A DNA stretch of 64,000 bases. Origin: Chaetoceros tenuissimus. Taxonomy: Eukaryota > Bacillariophyta > Thalassiosirophyceae > Chaetocerotales > Chaetocerotaceae. Within the stretch, counting starts at the first letter, position 1; every line of letters starts with the position of its first letter. Position numbers and translations under genes: made by a program. The notes beneath the pieces are model-generated. The model was not told where the DNA came from. It searched no databases and saw nothing but the letters and a program-made list of their open reading frames with translations. This document shows positions 1-11,482 of the stretch, in pieces. The stretch lies in NCBI GenBank assembly GCA_021927905.1, contig BLLK01000049.1:53073-117072 (forward strand), read 5' to 3'.

Positions 1-1806
1 TCCAAATTAATACATTTCCAGGTGAATTCAGAATGTTTTCAATCACATCATCATCTGCTGATACCGGAGATCCATATAGTTCAGGCTGCTTGGACATTCT
101 ACGAATCGGACGATCATTATTGTAACTAGGAAGAGGAGCTTGTTCTTTGCTAACCGATTCATCAAGAGAGTTGAAATTTGAAGTGTCCACATTTGAGTCT
201 TCATCCGAAAACGAATCAAAAATGACTTCAGAATTCTGTGCTGAGTCACTCTTTAGGTTCTTGGCATCTTTTGTTGTTTGTGCATGCCGTGCAGATGTAC
301 CCGAGGAAGTTTGCTTCTTCACCACTTGATCTTTCTCAGCTTTCATTGGATGAATCTATAGAATCCTCATCTGAACTATCCAATAATTCAATCACTAATC
401 GTTTCCTTTGCATACCAATGATCTTGTTGCCTTGCTTAGATTTCTTTTGTACAGTTTCAGTTTTCGAATCATGACTCCCCTTTGATGATGCGCTATTACT
501 ATCTTGCAATGTCTGTTTGTAACTTGTTGGACATGACTGTGATGATAGCCTCTTGGCAACGCATGCCATTTTGTTCAAATATTCCCTAGCCAATCTAATT
601 CTTTTGGCATCTACTGTTTCCTTCTTATCATAAGATGAATCGACATCAGAATCGCTCTCTATTTCTTCTTCGGACTCGATTGTGTCCTTAGCGCCATCAA
701 GATTTTCAGTGGATACCTGATCATTGGTGCTACATTTTGATGATTTTGACTGTGATGATTGTCTCCTGGCTAAACTTGAGATTGGTCGTAAGTCCTCTTC
801 TTCATCTTCGCTACTTGAATTACTTGAAAAGTCTGAAAATTCAGATTCTTCATCCTCGCTTTTCTCTTTTGAAGAGTCATCTTTTCGCGTTCTGGAACAA
901 GTTTTGCACGGCATATTCTGGTTCAAAGGTGAATTTTGTTTCGCCTGTTGCCTCTTACTGACGGGTAGTATTTCTTCGTCGCTCTCATCCTCATCTTCAC
1001 TTTGACTACTTTGGCTACTTTGACTTGCATCTGATTGAGCTTGTTGTTCATTAGGCTTTTGATTCGGTTGATTTCTGAGACACAATGGTAGAATTTCGGT
1101 ACTATAATTACTTTCATCGTCAAACAAATCTGGTTCCCTTGCAACTTTAGCTTTTTTCTTTGGACTGAGTAAATCATGGTTGACATTTATTTCAGAAAGA
1201 ACTTGAACCATTTTGATTTGCAATCCTTGAAGTTGATCCATTTGCTCTTTAATTATTTTCTGTGCTTCACGAAATGAAAGTATCTAGTGTAGCGATTGAG
1301 AGTGTTAGTGTCTACAGAAGTTTTGGTTCTTTGTACAAGTTTTAATTTTTTCTTACCAACTCATCAAAAGATTTCTCTTCTCGTAAATTTCGAGTACTGA
1401 CTACTGGACATCTACAAACAGGACATTCTCTCTTGCATTTGTTGATGCAATCTTTAATGCAATCTCTACAAAACCTATAGAATCATATATTCATGTTGAG
1501 ACTAGACGATATATCCAAAGATATCAAAATCAAGAAAGCAATTCTCACTTTGACGTACCTATGGCCGCATTCAGGAATTCGTTGAGATTTGCAAATGACA
1601 TCGAAGCAAATACTACATTGAAAATGAGTCTCGAGTGAATCGACTGCATCCCCGATAGTCTTTGCAATGGAGACAACATTTACATTATTTGTTGTCGACT
1701 TTGATCTGTCGTTGTCCATCGTCATGACATCTCCTGCTGTAGGAAGAGCAGGAGGTGAGATATCTCGATCAAATATGATTCGCTTTTCCAAAGGAGGGCT
1801 CGACAT
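1..1806 (-). CDS. RING-finger protein with long Ser/Asp-rich tail (partial, cut by left edge)
   Basis: Likely E3 ubiquitin ligase of RING-HC type. Three exons can be read on the minus strand: 1806-1559, 1474-1357 and 1283 downward, with GT-AG introns 1558-1475 (GTACGT donor) and 1356-1284 (GTAAGA donor). The first intron splits the RING: exon 1 gives CSIC and CGH, exon 2 gives FCRDC and CPVC, together a C3HC4 pattern at about residues 64-104. I chose the ATG at 1806 over an in-frame ATG at 1914, whose hydrophobic extension is unlike the rest. Exon 3 encodes about 300 residues rich in Ser, Asp and Glu with a KKKAK basic patch. An in-frame TGA lies at 336-338, yet the next frame stays open from about 340 to base 1 with the same Ser/Asp-rich, coding-like composition, so there is a frame break or a small unrecognised intron near 340-400. 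Role and substrate are unknown. Confidence 0.7.
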
Positions 1807-2230
1807 CTCTCGTTGAAATTGATGTTGGTATGCAGGGAGTATAATGTAGCTTTGAATGTGTAGCACTTTGAAAAATATAAATACTAAAATGCTTGATTGG
1901 AAAATGAGAGGCAATGAAAAGAGCCCGCCACTTTTTGTGTCAACACAACATGTTGTTTGAAATTCGGCAATGGTTCGATAGTGGTGGACCCTTTTAACTC
2001 ATAGGGGCTTAATTAAAAAGTTAAAAGGGTATCGTGTATTCCTAATTAAAAAGTTAAAAGAGTATCGTGTTTTATGATCAGTCCTGCGTCAATGACACTA
2101 TAGAAACGTCATCATAATTGTTTTGTTCTCTTTTGAACATTGTAGCAGCAGCGAGCATAGCAGCGAACATGATGCTAATCCTATTACCTACACCAATCTC
2201 AACTCATGCTCTATAAATATTCTTCATACA
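1807..2230. other. intergenic stretch with repeats
   Basis: Divergent spacer between the RING gene and the exonuclease/transposase-like gene. It holds a perfect 12-bp inverted repeat (1988-1999 and 2019-2030, arm ACCCTTTTAACT, 19-nt loop). It also holds a 28-bp direct repeat with one mismatch (2010-2037 and 2043-2070). No gene is seen. Confidence 0.6.
1988..2070. repeat. inverted repeat nested in a direct repeat
   Basis: The arms ACCCTTTTAACT (1988-1999) and AGTTAAAAGGGT (2019-2030) are exact reverse complements. The segment containing the right arm is repeated at 2043-2070, 33 bp further on. It could be a cruciform, a regulatory dyad, or the terminus of a mobile element. No matching terminus was found downstream of the large gene that follows. 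Confidence 0.6.
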
Positions 2231-5200
2231 ATGAATAACCAGAAAAAGCAGCGGAGCCTCTTTGGAGGTTCGCCTAGAGAAAAGGAGAAAAGACCTAGAA
2301 AACGCAGAACTAATGCTCAGATTGACTTAGAAAAATCTAAAAAGAAGCGTGAGAACTCTACCACAACTGCAAAGATGAGAGATAATCTATGTGCGTTCTT
2401 TGGCAAGGTTGTTGAAAACTTCATATTCCTTGGGACTTAATCAGGCATAGGGACAGAAATGTACAGCCTAGAACTAATAGACATGTCGAGGATATTGAAG
2501 ATAGTGACGATATACTAGATAATGATGATAACGAAGAGTTAGTTGATGGAGAATACGATGAAAAACAAAGTGAGGACAAGACTCTTCATCAAACAAAAGA
2601 ACTATCCATTATGGGAAAGTTCCAAAAAGCAATTGAAAAAAGAATCCAAATAGAGAGCAATACGAAGGACCCAATCAGTGATGAAGAGAAATGGCTCTTT
2701 TCTTATTTGAAAAGAAATAAATTTTGGATACGAAAGGAATGCTCTTCCTTCTTATGCCAAAAATTAGGTATCCCACATGAGGCCGAGGGATATTATAAAG
2801 ATATTCGTGTTTGGCTACCTGATGTTGAGTTTAAGTATATGCCTCATTGTCCCACATGCTCCAACAACGATCGAGTTGCTACACATTGTTACGGAGAAGG
2901 CAACAAGACAATTTCTCGTACAGTCGTTTCTGTATCTAATAATTACAGTTTACTTTCAAGGAGATACATTTGCCATAGGTGTGAAAAGGAGGAACGAGGC
3001 CAATTTACTTTTCGGGGCTACAATTCCAACAGCGTTAATCTATTACCAAAATGTCATATGCTTGAATTTCCAGCATTCTTGACAAAAAAATGTGCAATGG
3101 ATTGGTCTTTATTGGATTTGATGCGGCCATGTTTTGACAATGGAATGCGACCTCTTGCTTTTCGAGATATGATACATGAACTCCATTCTAAAGAATACGA
3201 AAAATTAGCACTTCTTCATGATTTCAAGAACAACGAAAATCTTATCACAGAGACAAAATACAACACACCCTTTTCGAACTATGGTGACAAAATGTTCTAT
3301 AATGGATACGTTCCAGGTGCCAATTGGTTTCGTAGTGTGTACATTTTATTTCATAGAACAATAAGAGACCATCTCGATAAGGAAGTGAAAAAACGTGGCG
3401 CTCAAATTATATATATTGACACTCATTATAAAGCTATCAAGACATTCAAGAAATTGAACGGAATCCCACTTGTCAGAGGTGTGTTCACTGTTGCAAATGA
3501 AAGCAATGAATGGAGATCCCAGACTTATGTAACTTCTGAAGCTCATGATCAAATGAAGAAATCACTGACGGATATGAATGCAACGATGGCTCTTTATGGC
3601 CACAAGGGTCCGTCCCATGCTTTCACTGACAAACCGTTCACGGACAAAAATTTATTACTCGAAACATTCCCATCTTTGCAAGCACAAGAGAACAAATACG
3701 TTGAGATGTACAACAAACTAGTACAAGAGCATAGAAGAAAAATGGAGAGTAATGTCAATAGTGATAGCGGCGATAGTGAAAGCAGTAACAGTAGTAATGA
3801 AGAAAGCAGTACCAGTGATGATGACGATGATGAATTTGACGATGACGCATTTCTTCCGAGTAAAATTTTGTGCTCTCCAGTCACATATCTCAAAAGATCA
3901 ACTGATATTAATGGCAGCATTCAAACAGTCTCTGATTCAATTCTATCTGATACAAGCATAGATAATGTTATGGTCTCGATGGATGCAGAATGGTATGTAC
4001 CGTTGAACGATCAGGGAAGACCATGTGGGGCACCAGATAAGCTAGCTATAATACAACTTACTGTTCGGATTGATACAAAGATAGAAAATTTTGTCTATCA
4101 AGTAAGGCACTTAGATAATCTGCCCCCTATGTTGATAAACTTTCTTGAATCAGAGCGAGTAATATTCTATGGTGTAGGAATCAGCGGGGATATTCGGAAA
4201 ATCAACAGAGACTGGGGAACGAAGATAAATGAGAAGAAATACATAGACCTACGACATATGGCTCAAACAAGAGGTATTGAATGTCCAGGGAAAGGGCTTG
4301 ACTCTCTTGCGTTCAAAGTTCTCGGTCAATCAGTTGATAAGTCGTTGCAACTTTCAAATTGGAATCGACAAGTTCTTAGTGATGAGCAAATTGTATATGC
4401 AGCAAATGATTCACTGAAAGGGCTAGAGATATATGAAATTCTTGAAAAGATGGAGGATATGGCTACACCATTATTAGCATCTGATATTCGAAGTGGACTT
4501 TTGGTAGACATTAGTGCATACTCTGGAAATACTATAAATTTAGCTTCATGCGCAGCAATAGGAAGGATATGTGAAAATCAGAAATGGGATAATCCAAATT
4601 CATTGAAAGTAGTCGATGACGCAATTGTGAATGGTAGCAAACCGGGTTGGTTTGTTGTGGAAATAACGACGTTATTTGCGCCATCCTTGAAAGTACAGGG
4701 ATTTGTGCAGAAGGGACAACGTGGTCGGAAATACTACACACTAGGCGATTGCGCTAGTGCTCAAGAAATATTCACTGTACCTTTACCACTTGTCATGTTA
4801 AGGAAGCATAATGAGAATAGGCAAATTCTACATGAAAATAAACAGCAGAGAAAAGCTTATCTTCAACAACGAGCAAATGCCATACGGAAGATAAGGTTGC
4901 AAAGTAAACATAGTGCGAGAGAGGAAGATGTTGCAATTGCTCTTGATGAACTCTTAGCTGGTGATGATGATGCGCCTGATACAAATGAAATCGATGGTTT
5001 GCAAAATATAACTAATGAAAATGAAATAGCAGAAATAGAGAATTCTCTTTGTGCTGCAGAAGCTATGATCTCATATCCAGGAAAGGAATATATACCAAGG
5101 AAGGGTGTGAAACTTGATCCTCCGCCAAAGTTTATCATCGATCGATATTCCGCTGTAATTGGAAGCTGTTTCCATGTGTGTAAGTCAGTAGAAACAACAG

Positions 5201-6762
5201 GGGACCACTGCGATAATAAAGGGTATAATGATGCATTATCGGAAGGAATTTATTGCTGGCATAAAGAAATGATGAACGACTTCGTGGATGCAGTTATGGA
5301 CAAAACAGGAATGAGTATGGATGCAGTAATTAAAATGAGATACTTTCATCGCAAATGGGTTGCAAGATTTGTTGAAAGAAATGTGCTAGGACCATCACGA
5401 TTATATTGGAGAGTTCGAATTGCATTTGAAACGTATGGCCCCAGAGTGGATCCTGAGACCAACAAACCATTATTCAACAAACGATCTTGGACATCAGCTA
5501 GAGCTATTTTAAAGCGGATTTTACAAGGTTTATATTCCGACCCCCCTGATCTCGAAATATACAAATATCAAACCAAGCCAAATGGTGAAATTGTATACGA
5601 TCCTGTACTTCACATGCCTATTTTAAAGTGCGATCGTGATACCAACTTGCTCGAAAATTCACACAAAAACTTGACAAATACATTTGGGCATTACAACATG
5701 GGATGGGAATTTGCTGATTGCTTACTTGCTGAAAGAAGACATCGTCACAATCATCGTGCAGCAATCACAAATCGTAGTGGATATCCTAATATTGGACACT
5801 ATGATACATGGCTTATTGACGCAAGGCAAAATAGAATGATTGCAAAATATAACCAACTTCTATACCCCCAGTGGGTACTTGCGTCGGATTTTGAAAGTAC
5901 TGATGAAAGTTTTGGCTTTGTGACTCTTGCATCGGAGGAGCTGCAGATTGCAATAAATTCTTTGGAGATACACAACATTGAATTCACTCCGGATGTAAAG
6001 TATATCGCTGAATGCTGTAAATTGAAAGTTCCTCCACTTCCATGGAATACTGTAGCAGAAAAGAAACTCTTCCCTGGTCTGTTACGAAAAGCTCAAAGAG
6101 GTGCAAATGTAAATGAGACAATTGTTGACGAGAGATTATGCATGTCTATTTTACGATATGTCGATGGAAAAAAAGTATTTCCAAAATTACCAGTCCATAA
6201 TCGCTTGTATAGAAAGCGATACATTTTTAATTCCAAAGTGAAAGATTCTTGTTCAAAACTAGCTTCCGCTCGCAGGTTGATTCAAGCCGTAAATGAAGTA
6301 ACTGGTGATGATAGTGCAGTTCAGATTGAGCAAGGTGAAGACCAAAATTCGAATGACATTGACAATGCCATTGTAGAAGTAGAAACTCCAAATGAACCAA
6401 TTATTACAGCCGTAACTCAAGCTCTACAACAACATATTGGTCCAAAACTCAAACCGAAGAAAGCTCATAAACCTTGTCCAATCGAGCAAGTAGATATCAA
6501 CTTTGGTGCAATGCTAGATATGACATACGTAGGAGGCATTCCAATGACTTATAATCATCAATATGAAGCAACCCCAGTTGTTGCCACAAATCCACTACCT
6601 ACTAGAGGTCCAGACCGAAAGCAGAGGAAGCGACGAGATTGTCCAATTTGTAAAAAGACTAAAGATGAAGGGTGTGATGGGGGTCGACCAGGGCCTATTG
6701 CAAGAGGTGGCCATTTATATTGTATGACAACCAATAGAATTGTAAGATCTGGACCTCCATAA
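2231..6762 (+). CDS. DUF6729-like / transposase-like protein with DEDDy 3'-5' exonuclease domain
   Basis: The 1383-codon frame from ATG 2611 is intact. Upstream, an acidic segment is open in the same frame, and a short basic exon from ATG 2231 may join it through a 59-nt GT-AG intron (2408-2466); this extension is uncertain. Counting from 2611, residues 70-350 resemble the multi-copy DUF6729 family of fungi and oomycetes. They carry CPTC (80-83) and CHRC (121-124) zinc-ligand pairs, then YID270 and FTD340, which resemble the first two acids of a MULE-type RNase H fold. After an acidic linker comes a WRN-like exonuclease: D458 and E460 (DxE), D527, and Y596-x3-D600. Residues 840-1100 hold a TNxxEnxH motif (E1015), the usual context of a third catalytic acid. 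The C-terminus has a CPIC-led zinc finger. It is probably mobile-element derived or domesticated. No terminal repeats were recognised. The family name is from memory of its pattern, not a search. Confidence 0.65.
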
Positions 6763-7743
6763 TTTCTGTAGCTCTAACATTAATTGCAAATTCCTTTCAA
6801 AAAGTGACCGTTGGTATATGTTTTGAAACAGATTGTAGGCACGACTGACGACTGAGTATTTTCGCCGTTATTGCTTGTACTTTCCATCTCGCATATGTTT
6901 TCACACTATCACAGTTCACAGAGCTCAATCAAAATTGGACTATCACATGCATATATAGATTACAATAATCAATCCAGACCTCAGGTACGTGATTTTTTTA
7001 TTCCATATATGTGTACAATATTGCACTGCTCTAACATTACTTTGTTGTATAGGGAAGCTGTTCACGGTGGATGTTGCTAGATTGCTAGATTCGCAATGAT
7101 AAGACACAAATGTTGAATTTAAAACAAATGAGATTGATCCGTATTGCTGTAAGAAGCTTACCTAGGCTGAAGAGGCATCGTGGAGGAAGAGCGGTATATG
7201 GAACTGCAGCGGCGGTAGTCGAAGCTAGATAGAATTTGTTTTTGAGAATTGGTGAACTACTAGATAGAAAAATAATAAGAGATCCGAGGCACTGGTAGAT
7301 AAATCCTCATCTGAAAGATTGGGTGAAAGGTGTATCTGCCAGTGCTTCCATATTCAGTTGCATTAGTTTCTTTTCTATTGAAGTGCTTCCCATATCTTTC
7401 TTTCATCATCAACGCAACACATACAACATCTTTGTTGATACCGGGAAGTACCTACAGAAGGGTAAAAAGTCTTATTCTCTTTGGTCCGCTAAAATAGAGA
7501 GTTAAAATCAGTAAAACCTCCACCCCTATTGAACTATTGCCGAAAATTCTTTTAGATAAAAATGAGAGTCAAGTAGGCCCTTTCCTTCATTGACATCGTG
7601 GAAAAGTCGCACAGAACATACCATTGTGACGTCATATTGTATGTTCATCCCACAAGCATTGGCTTTTCTTCTTCAACTTGAAAAGATATGCTAACAACAT
7701 AATTGCTTCATTTCGTTACTGCACCAAAATCAATTTATTCAAA
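6763..7743. other. intergenic region, no convincing gene
   Basis: About 980 bases between the large exonuclease/transposase-like gene and the plastid protein gene. Only short open frames occur, with no domain, codon or splice support. A palindromic TGACGTCA lies at 7627-7634, 110 bases ahead of the next start codon. Confidence 0.5.
7627..7634. promoter_or_regulatory. CRE/bZIP palindrome TGACGTCA
   Basis: Perfect 8-bp CRE palindrome, 110 bases upstream of ATG 7744 of a plastid-targeted protein. The core TGACGT is known from CO2/cAMP-responsive promoters of Phaeodactylum. Function here is inferred from sequence and position only. Confidence 0.4.
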
Positions 7744-8271
7744 ATGATCCAAAATCTTTCTACATATTTTATGCTTTTGACAGCACTATTACCCTATAGT
7801 ACTGTGTCTGCATTTACTGCTCCAACATTACAAGCATCTTCTAGATCTTCTCAACTATCCGTCAAATTCGATGCTGCTACAGAAAGATGGATTCCTGAAT
7901 CGACTGAAGAAACAGAAGGATACGATGCATTTGGTACATTGCTACGAGCGGGACCAAAGCCATTTCTAATCCGAATTACAAATGGAGACAATTATGAACA
8001 GGGAGTGTATAAATTCATGGCGCAAAAGAATATGAATAGAATGGAAGCACAGGGAAATTTTGATGCATATCTTGAGAATCCAAATGATTGGGCATATCAG
8101 TATTTGCAAGAACAAAAGGGCGGTCCAAAGAAGGACTACGTGAATGATGGAATGGATCCAAAGAGTTTGATTTTGAAAGGAGTTTGGACTGGATTGGTGT
8201 TGGCGATTGCTGGGAGAGCTATTTATAGTTATGAAAATGGAGTCAACTTTTATGACTTTTTGAAGCAATGA
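7744..8271 (+). CDS. plastid-targeted small membrane protein, function unknown
   Basis: A 175-residue protein from ATG 7744; an in-frame ATG at 7678 would add 22 residues that mask the signal peptide, so the second start was chosen. Residues 1-24 form a hydrophobic signal peptide ending VSAF followed by TAP and a Ser-rich stretch. This is the diatom bipartite plastid presequence with the cleavage-site Phe. The mature part has no family I recognise. It includes a hydrophobic helix near the C-terminus (LKGVWTGLVLAIAGRAIY) that could anchor it in a thylakoid or envelope membrane. A TGACGTCA element lies upstream. Plastid location is well supported; the job is unknown. Confidence 0.75.
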   Translation: MIQNLSTYFMLLTALLPYSTVSAFTAPTLQASSRSSQLSVKFDAATERWIPESTEETEGYDAFGTLLRAGPKPFLIRITNGDNYEQGVYKFMAQKNMNRMEAQGNFDAYLENPNDWAYQYLQEQKGGPKKDYVNDGMDPKSLILKGVWTGLVLAIAGRAIYSYENGVNFYDFLKQ

Positions 8272-8492
8272 AGTTATATCTAGATCAGACAGAGAGCATG
8301 GGTGAAATGAAATTAATAATAGACTTTATTTTTAAAAAGTTCCGTTTATCGGAGAAAGAAAAATATCTATTCATAATTTGAACATATTGATGTGTTCAAT
8401 CGCTATCGCTTGGTTAAGTCATGCCAAAGCAAGCGTCAATAGTCGTATGCAAAACTTTCATAGTTGAAGAGTCAAAATCTCAATGCGAGCTC

Positions 8493-10247
8493 TTACTCAT
8501 CACCATCCAGATTTAAAGTGCCGAGCTTAAGCTTTTCCGCCTCTGCATTCAACCTCTCTCTTTCATCATTGATATACTTCCATTTAAGTGCAATCTTACC
8601 AATATTCTCGGCAATATCACGTGCTGCATGAGGTGCACCCCATGACTTTGCCTTGATAGACATTTCTTTTGCCTTTTCTTCATTGGTCAACCAATTTCCA
8701 ACTTCTCTCGCCACTCCATCTGGGTTCTTGTCTTCAATGAATGCTCCGAATCCTCCACTGACTACATAGTCTACATTTCCTTCTTCTTGTCCTGGTAAGA
8801 ATGATGTTAGCATGATTGGCAAACTGAGAGATGCTGCTTCTGCAATTGTTCCAGGTCCAGCTTTGCTAATCAATACATCAGCGGCTACCATGTATTCCGC
8901 CATTTTGGTAACAAATCCAAGTCCAACCACGGTGACATTGCCCTTTTGAGTCGAAGATTCAGGTAAGTCAACATCACGGACTTGTGGAGAAGAGGTAGAA
9001 TCATCTTCTGCATCATTTGAGTCAATGTAGTTGACATCATCTTTGCCAATCTTGATGTGAAATTCATCATCCACTTCAATAGCATCTTCATCTTCTTGTT
9101 CCCCTACTGGAGGGAGAGATACTGGTGATGATGATCTAGATGTCTTTGTAGTAGTAGCTACTCCATTAATTTCATTCAGATCTGCGAGTGCATTTTGAGA
9201 TGCAATCTTTCCAATACTACTCGATGATAAGATACGCTTGATTTTCTGTGTCACCGATCCTTCCATACATCCGTCTTGCTGAGAGGATGTAGTCATATCT
9301 GGAGTTCCAGAGATGCAACTTTGAAATGACAATGAACGAAGACCAAAAGCCTTGCTTTGACTTTGCTTAGCTCTTGCATCCGCCATCATGGCATCCCAAT
9401 CTCTAATTTCAAGATCTTTCTTGAGTTTCTCATTTCTTCCACAAACGACAAGAATCAAAGCATCAATGCCACGATCATAAAATTCCATGTAGAGAGCATT
9501 GACAATGTTGGAAAGTGATCCTACACCTTCACCACCGCCCATAACAAGGACAGTCTTTTTATCCACAACAGGCAAGCCTAGATTTTGACGAACAGATTGT
9601 TGATACTGTACACCTTCTGGACTCATACGATCACCAAGTAACTCCGCCTGTTGACCAAATTGAGTTCTTATAGGCAGACCAATCTGTGTAATTTTATGAT
9701 CAGGGAAATTTCCTCGATCCTTTGCAATTTTACGACATTCATCGGAAGCAATGTAGATTCTATCGACACCATTGCAGAACCACATACTATGTGCCGTAGC
9801 TAAATCTGTCACTACAGTAAAAATCGGAAGATATCTTCCCGTCTCTTGAGAAATTTTCTGACAGCTGAGAGCAGGAATGTTGTTCATCATGGGATGTACC
9901 GACACAACTACATCAGGATCATGTTCCATGATACTGTTTCTCATGGCCTTTTCACAAGTCATTTTTTGTGCCGTGTCAAAGATGACATTGACAGCCTCCG
10001 TGTTTGTGATTTTGTAAAACATTTTCCATTGCTGTGGATGAGCTGACAAATGTTTGTAGTTGTCTACTAAGCGATTCCATGGCGGCAGACCGTCTTCTGT
10101 GTGAATGTCGTGAAGGTTGTATTGACTGCCTGGAAATAGTTCCTGAAATTGACCGCCGAGAGATTCAGCTGAAGCTCGATGGCCGCCTCCTGTATCACTG
10201 GAAAGGAAAAGGACCTTGAGGGGAGTTGACGAGTCTGATGCTGTCAT
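8493..10247 (-). CDS. MGD1: monogalactosyldiacylglycerol (MGDG) synthase
   Basis: GT28-family galactosyltransferase that moves galactose from UDP-Gal to diacylglycerol to make the main plastid galactolipid. The N-terminal half has the MGD signature DTGGGHRASAE (about residues 18-28), then SVHPMMNNIP and QIGLPIR. The C-terminal half has MGGGEGVGS and, near the end, the sugar-nucleotide site KAGPGTIAEAASL followed by LPGQEEGN. Between MGGGEG and the C-terminal core lies a Ser/Asp-rich insertion of roughly 120 residues that plant enzymes lack, as far as I recall. ATG 10247 starts directly before the conserved core; an upstream in-frame ATG at 10334 adds 29 residues without a clear plastid presequence, so targeting is unresolved. 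The gene is divergent from the one at 10823, across a spacer with CRE and CCAAT motifs. Confidence 0.9.
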   Translation of the reverse strand: MTASDSSTPLKVLFLSSDTGGGHRASAESLGGQFQELFPGSQYNLHDIHTEDGLPPWNRLVDNYKHLSAHPQQWKMFYKITNTEAVNVIFDTAQKMTCEKAMRNSIMEHDPDVVVSVHPMMNNIPALSCQKISQETGRYLPIFTVVTDLATAHSMWFCNGVDRIYIASDECRKIAKDRGNFPDHKITQIGLPIRTQFGQQAELLGDRMSPEGVQYQQSVRQNLGLPVVDKKTVLVMGGGEGVGSLSNIVNALYMEFYDRGIDALILVVCGRNEKLKKDLEIRDWDAMMADARAKQSQSKAFGLRSLSFQSCISGTPDMTTSSQQDGCMEGSVTQKIKRILSSSSIGKIASQNALADLNEINGVATTTKTSRSSSPVSLPPVGEQEDEDAIEVDDEFHIKIGKDDVNYIDSNDAEDDSTSSPQVRDVDLPESSTQKGNVTVVGLGFVTKMAEYMVAADVLISKAGPGTIAEAASLSLPIMLTSFLPGQEEGNVDYVVSGGFGAFIEDKNPDGVAREVGNWLTNEEKAKEMSIKAKSWGAPHAARDIAENIGKIALKWKYINDERERLNAEAEKLKLGTLNLDGDE

Positions 10248-10822
10248 TGGTATGTTAATATGGTATGGTTTGTAGTTGGAATACAAATGAAGGTAATAAG
10301 GTAGTAGTATGTTGGTGACACATAGTCTGCACACAACACATAAAAAGAGGACGAAACGAACGGCGATTTTTAGGCGATGAATTTAACGGCTGAGTATTCA
10401 ACGGTCAAGATTCACGATTGAATCTTTACTTTGTTTCATGTTATATGCAACTCTATTGTGACTTTGAAAGTGATTTGACTTTTATATGAAATAAAGATAT
10501 GATACATATTTCGATATTGAAAGTAGAAATCAAACATAGTATGTCTATAGTAAATGCAATAAGCTTTTTTTTTCAACATTTTTCAATTTGTATTTTCGTT
10601 ATCGTGACGTCAGCCAATGTCTATTTTGGCGGTTGACACTTCATCATCACAATTCTAAATTGTTGGCTTCGCATATCTTTCCCTCTTTGATACTCATCTC
10701 TGTCTTTTCCTATGAAAGATACCGTTGCTTTTCAGACAACACATTCACATGACATAATAGTAAAGTACAAAGAAAGGCTCCACTCCTGCACATCCATACT
10801 GTGACCACTTCTACTAAAGACT
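10248..10822. other. divergent promoter region with CRE and CCAAT motifs
   Basis: Spacer between the MGDG synthase gene (minus) and the unknown gene at 10823 (plus). It contains TGACGTCA at 10605-10612 and CCAAT at 10614-10618, only one base apart, and a T-rich run near 10564-10573. It may serve both genes. No RNA gene is seen. Confidence 0.45.
10605..10618. promoter_or_regulatory. adjacent CRE (TGACGTCA) and CCAAT box
   Basis: Perfect CRE palindrome followed by GCCAAT, about 205 bases before ATG 10823 and 358 bases before the MGD start on the other strand. The tight pairing of the two motifs is typical of bidirectional promoters. This is inference from sequence only. Confidence 0.4.
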
Positions 10823-11482
10823 ATGGAGAACGCAAAGCCTGGCCACACTGTAGAATTTCATGGGCTGAAAGGAGCAGCACATTTGAATGGAACTCAAGGC
10901 CATCTTGTACGGTTCCTAAAAAATGAGAAACGTTGGGTTGTCAGACTTGATGGTGACGAGTATAAAACTGTGAATGCAAAGCCAGACAATCTAAAGAGAG
11001 TTGAGCCGAAAAAAGTGATTTATCAAAACCCTCTTACTGGACAATACATGACTCCGACAAGTACTTCAAGACCAGTCACTGCTCCAAGTACAATTGTAAA
11101 TGGTGGCATTCAAGCTCTTCATCATACTGTTCTCGATACATATCATAAACTCAAGAAAGGAGGAATAGTCGTTTCATTTGGGAATGACTACATGTTTGCA
11201 ATTGAGTACGATGGTCCGCATGGCTCGGCAGGTATTTATGGAGAAATGGTTTATGTGGATAAGAATCCATTAGCACTTCGGGTTGTGCGTGAACGTGGTT
11301 GTCAAAGGGCAAATGAACTTGGAAGAAACTTTTTGGCTGGAGAGACCATTCGTTATATTGATACTACAGATGAAGAGGCCTTCTTTGGTCTTTTGATGAT
11401 GTATAAGCAGCATCTTTCTACGCAAGGTTATATTGATGTAAAGTCTGGACTCAAGCTTTTCAATATTCAATTGGCAAAGTAA
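10823..11482 (+). CDS. conserved-looking hypothetical protein with N-terminal SH3-like fold
   Basis: 219 residues from ATG 10823, uninterrupted. Residues 5-60 read V-x(3)-GLKGAAHLNGTQGHLVRFLKNEKRWVV..., the small SH3-like barrel pattern (LNG..G.V..W.V.L....VNAKPxNL) that recurs at the ends of many algal MYND, ankyrin and chaperone proteins. The rest (about 95-219) is globular, with no family I recognise, no signal peptide and no membrane helix. Likely cytosolic or nuclear. It shares its promoter region with MGDG synthase, but nothing in the protein suggests lipid metabolism. Confidence 0.7.
   Translation: MENAKPGHTVEFHGLKGAAHLNGTQGHLVRFLKNEKRWVVRLDGDEYKTVNAKPDNLKRVEPKKVIYQNPLTGQYMTPTSTSRPVTAPSTIVNGGIQALHHTVLDTYHKLKKGGIVVSFGNDYMFAIEYDGPHGSAGIYGEMVYVDKNPLALRVVRERGCQRANELGRNFLAGETIRYIDTTDEEAFFGLLMMYKQHLSTQGYIDVKSGLKLFNIQLAK

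Noticed and set aside
724..1005. Ser-rich open frame on the plus strand
   Set aside because: It is the antisense shadow of the Ser/Asp-rich tail of the RING gene; composition is that of reverse-complemented low-complexity codons.
1988..2070. Inverted repeat as the left terminus of a DNA transposon containing the exonuclease/transposase-like gene
   Set aside because: No matching inverted copy or target duplication was found between 6763 and 7700, so the boundary is not supported.
7129..7236. 35-codon ATG frame rich in Arg
   Set aside because: Too short, no conserved motif, no splice context; no more than chance in 980 bases of spacer.
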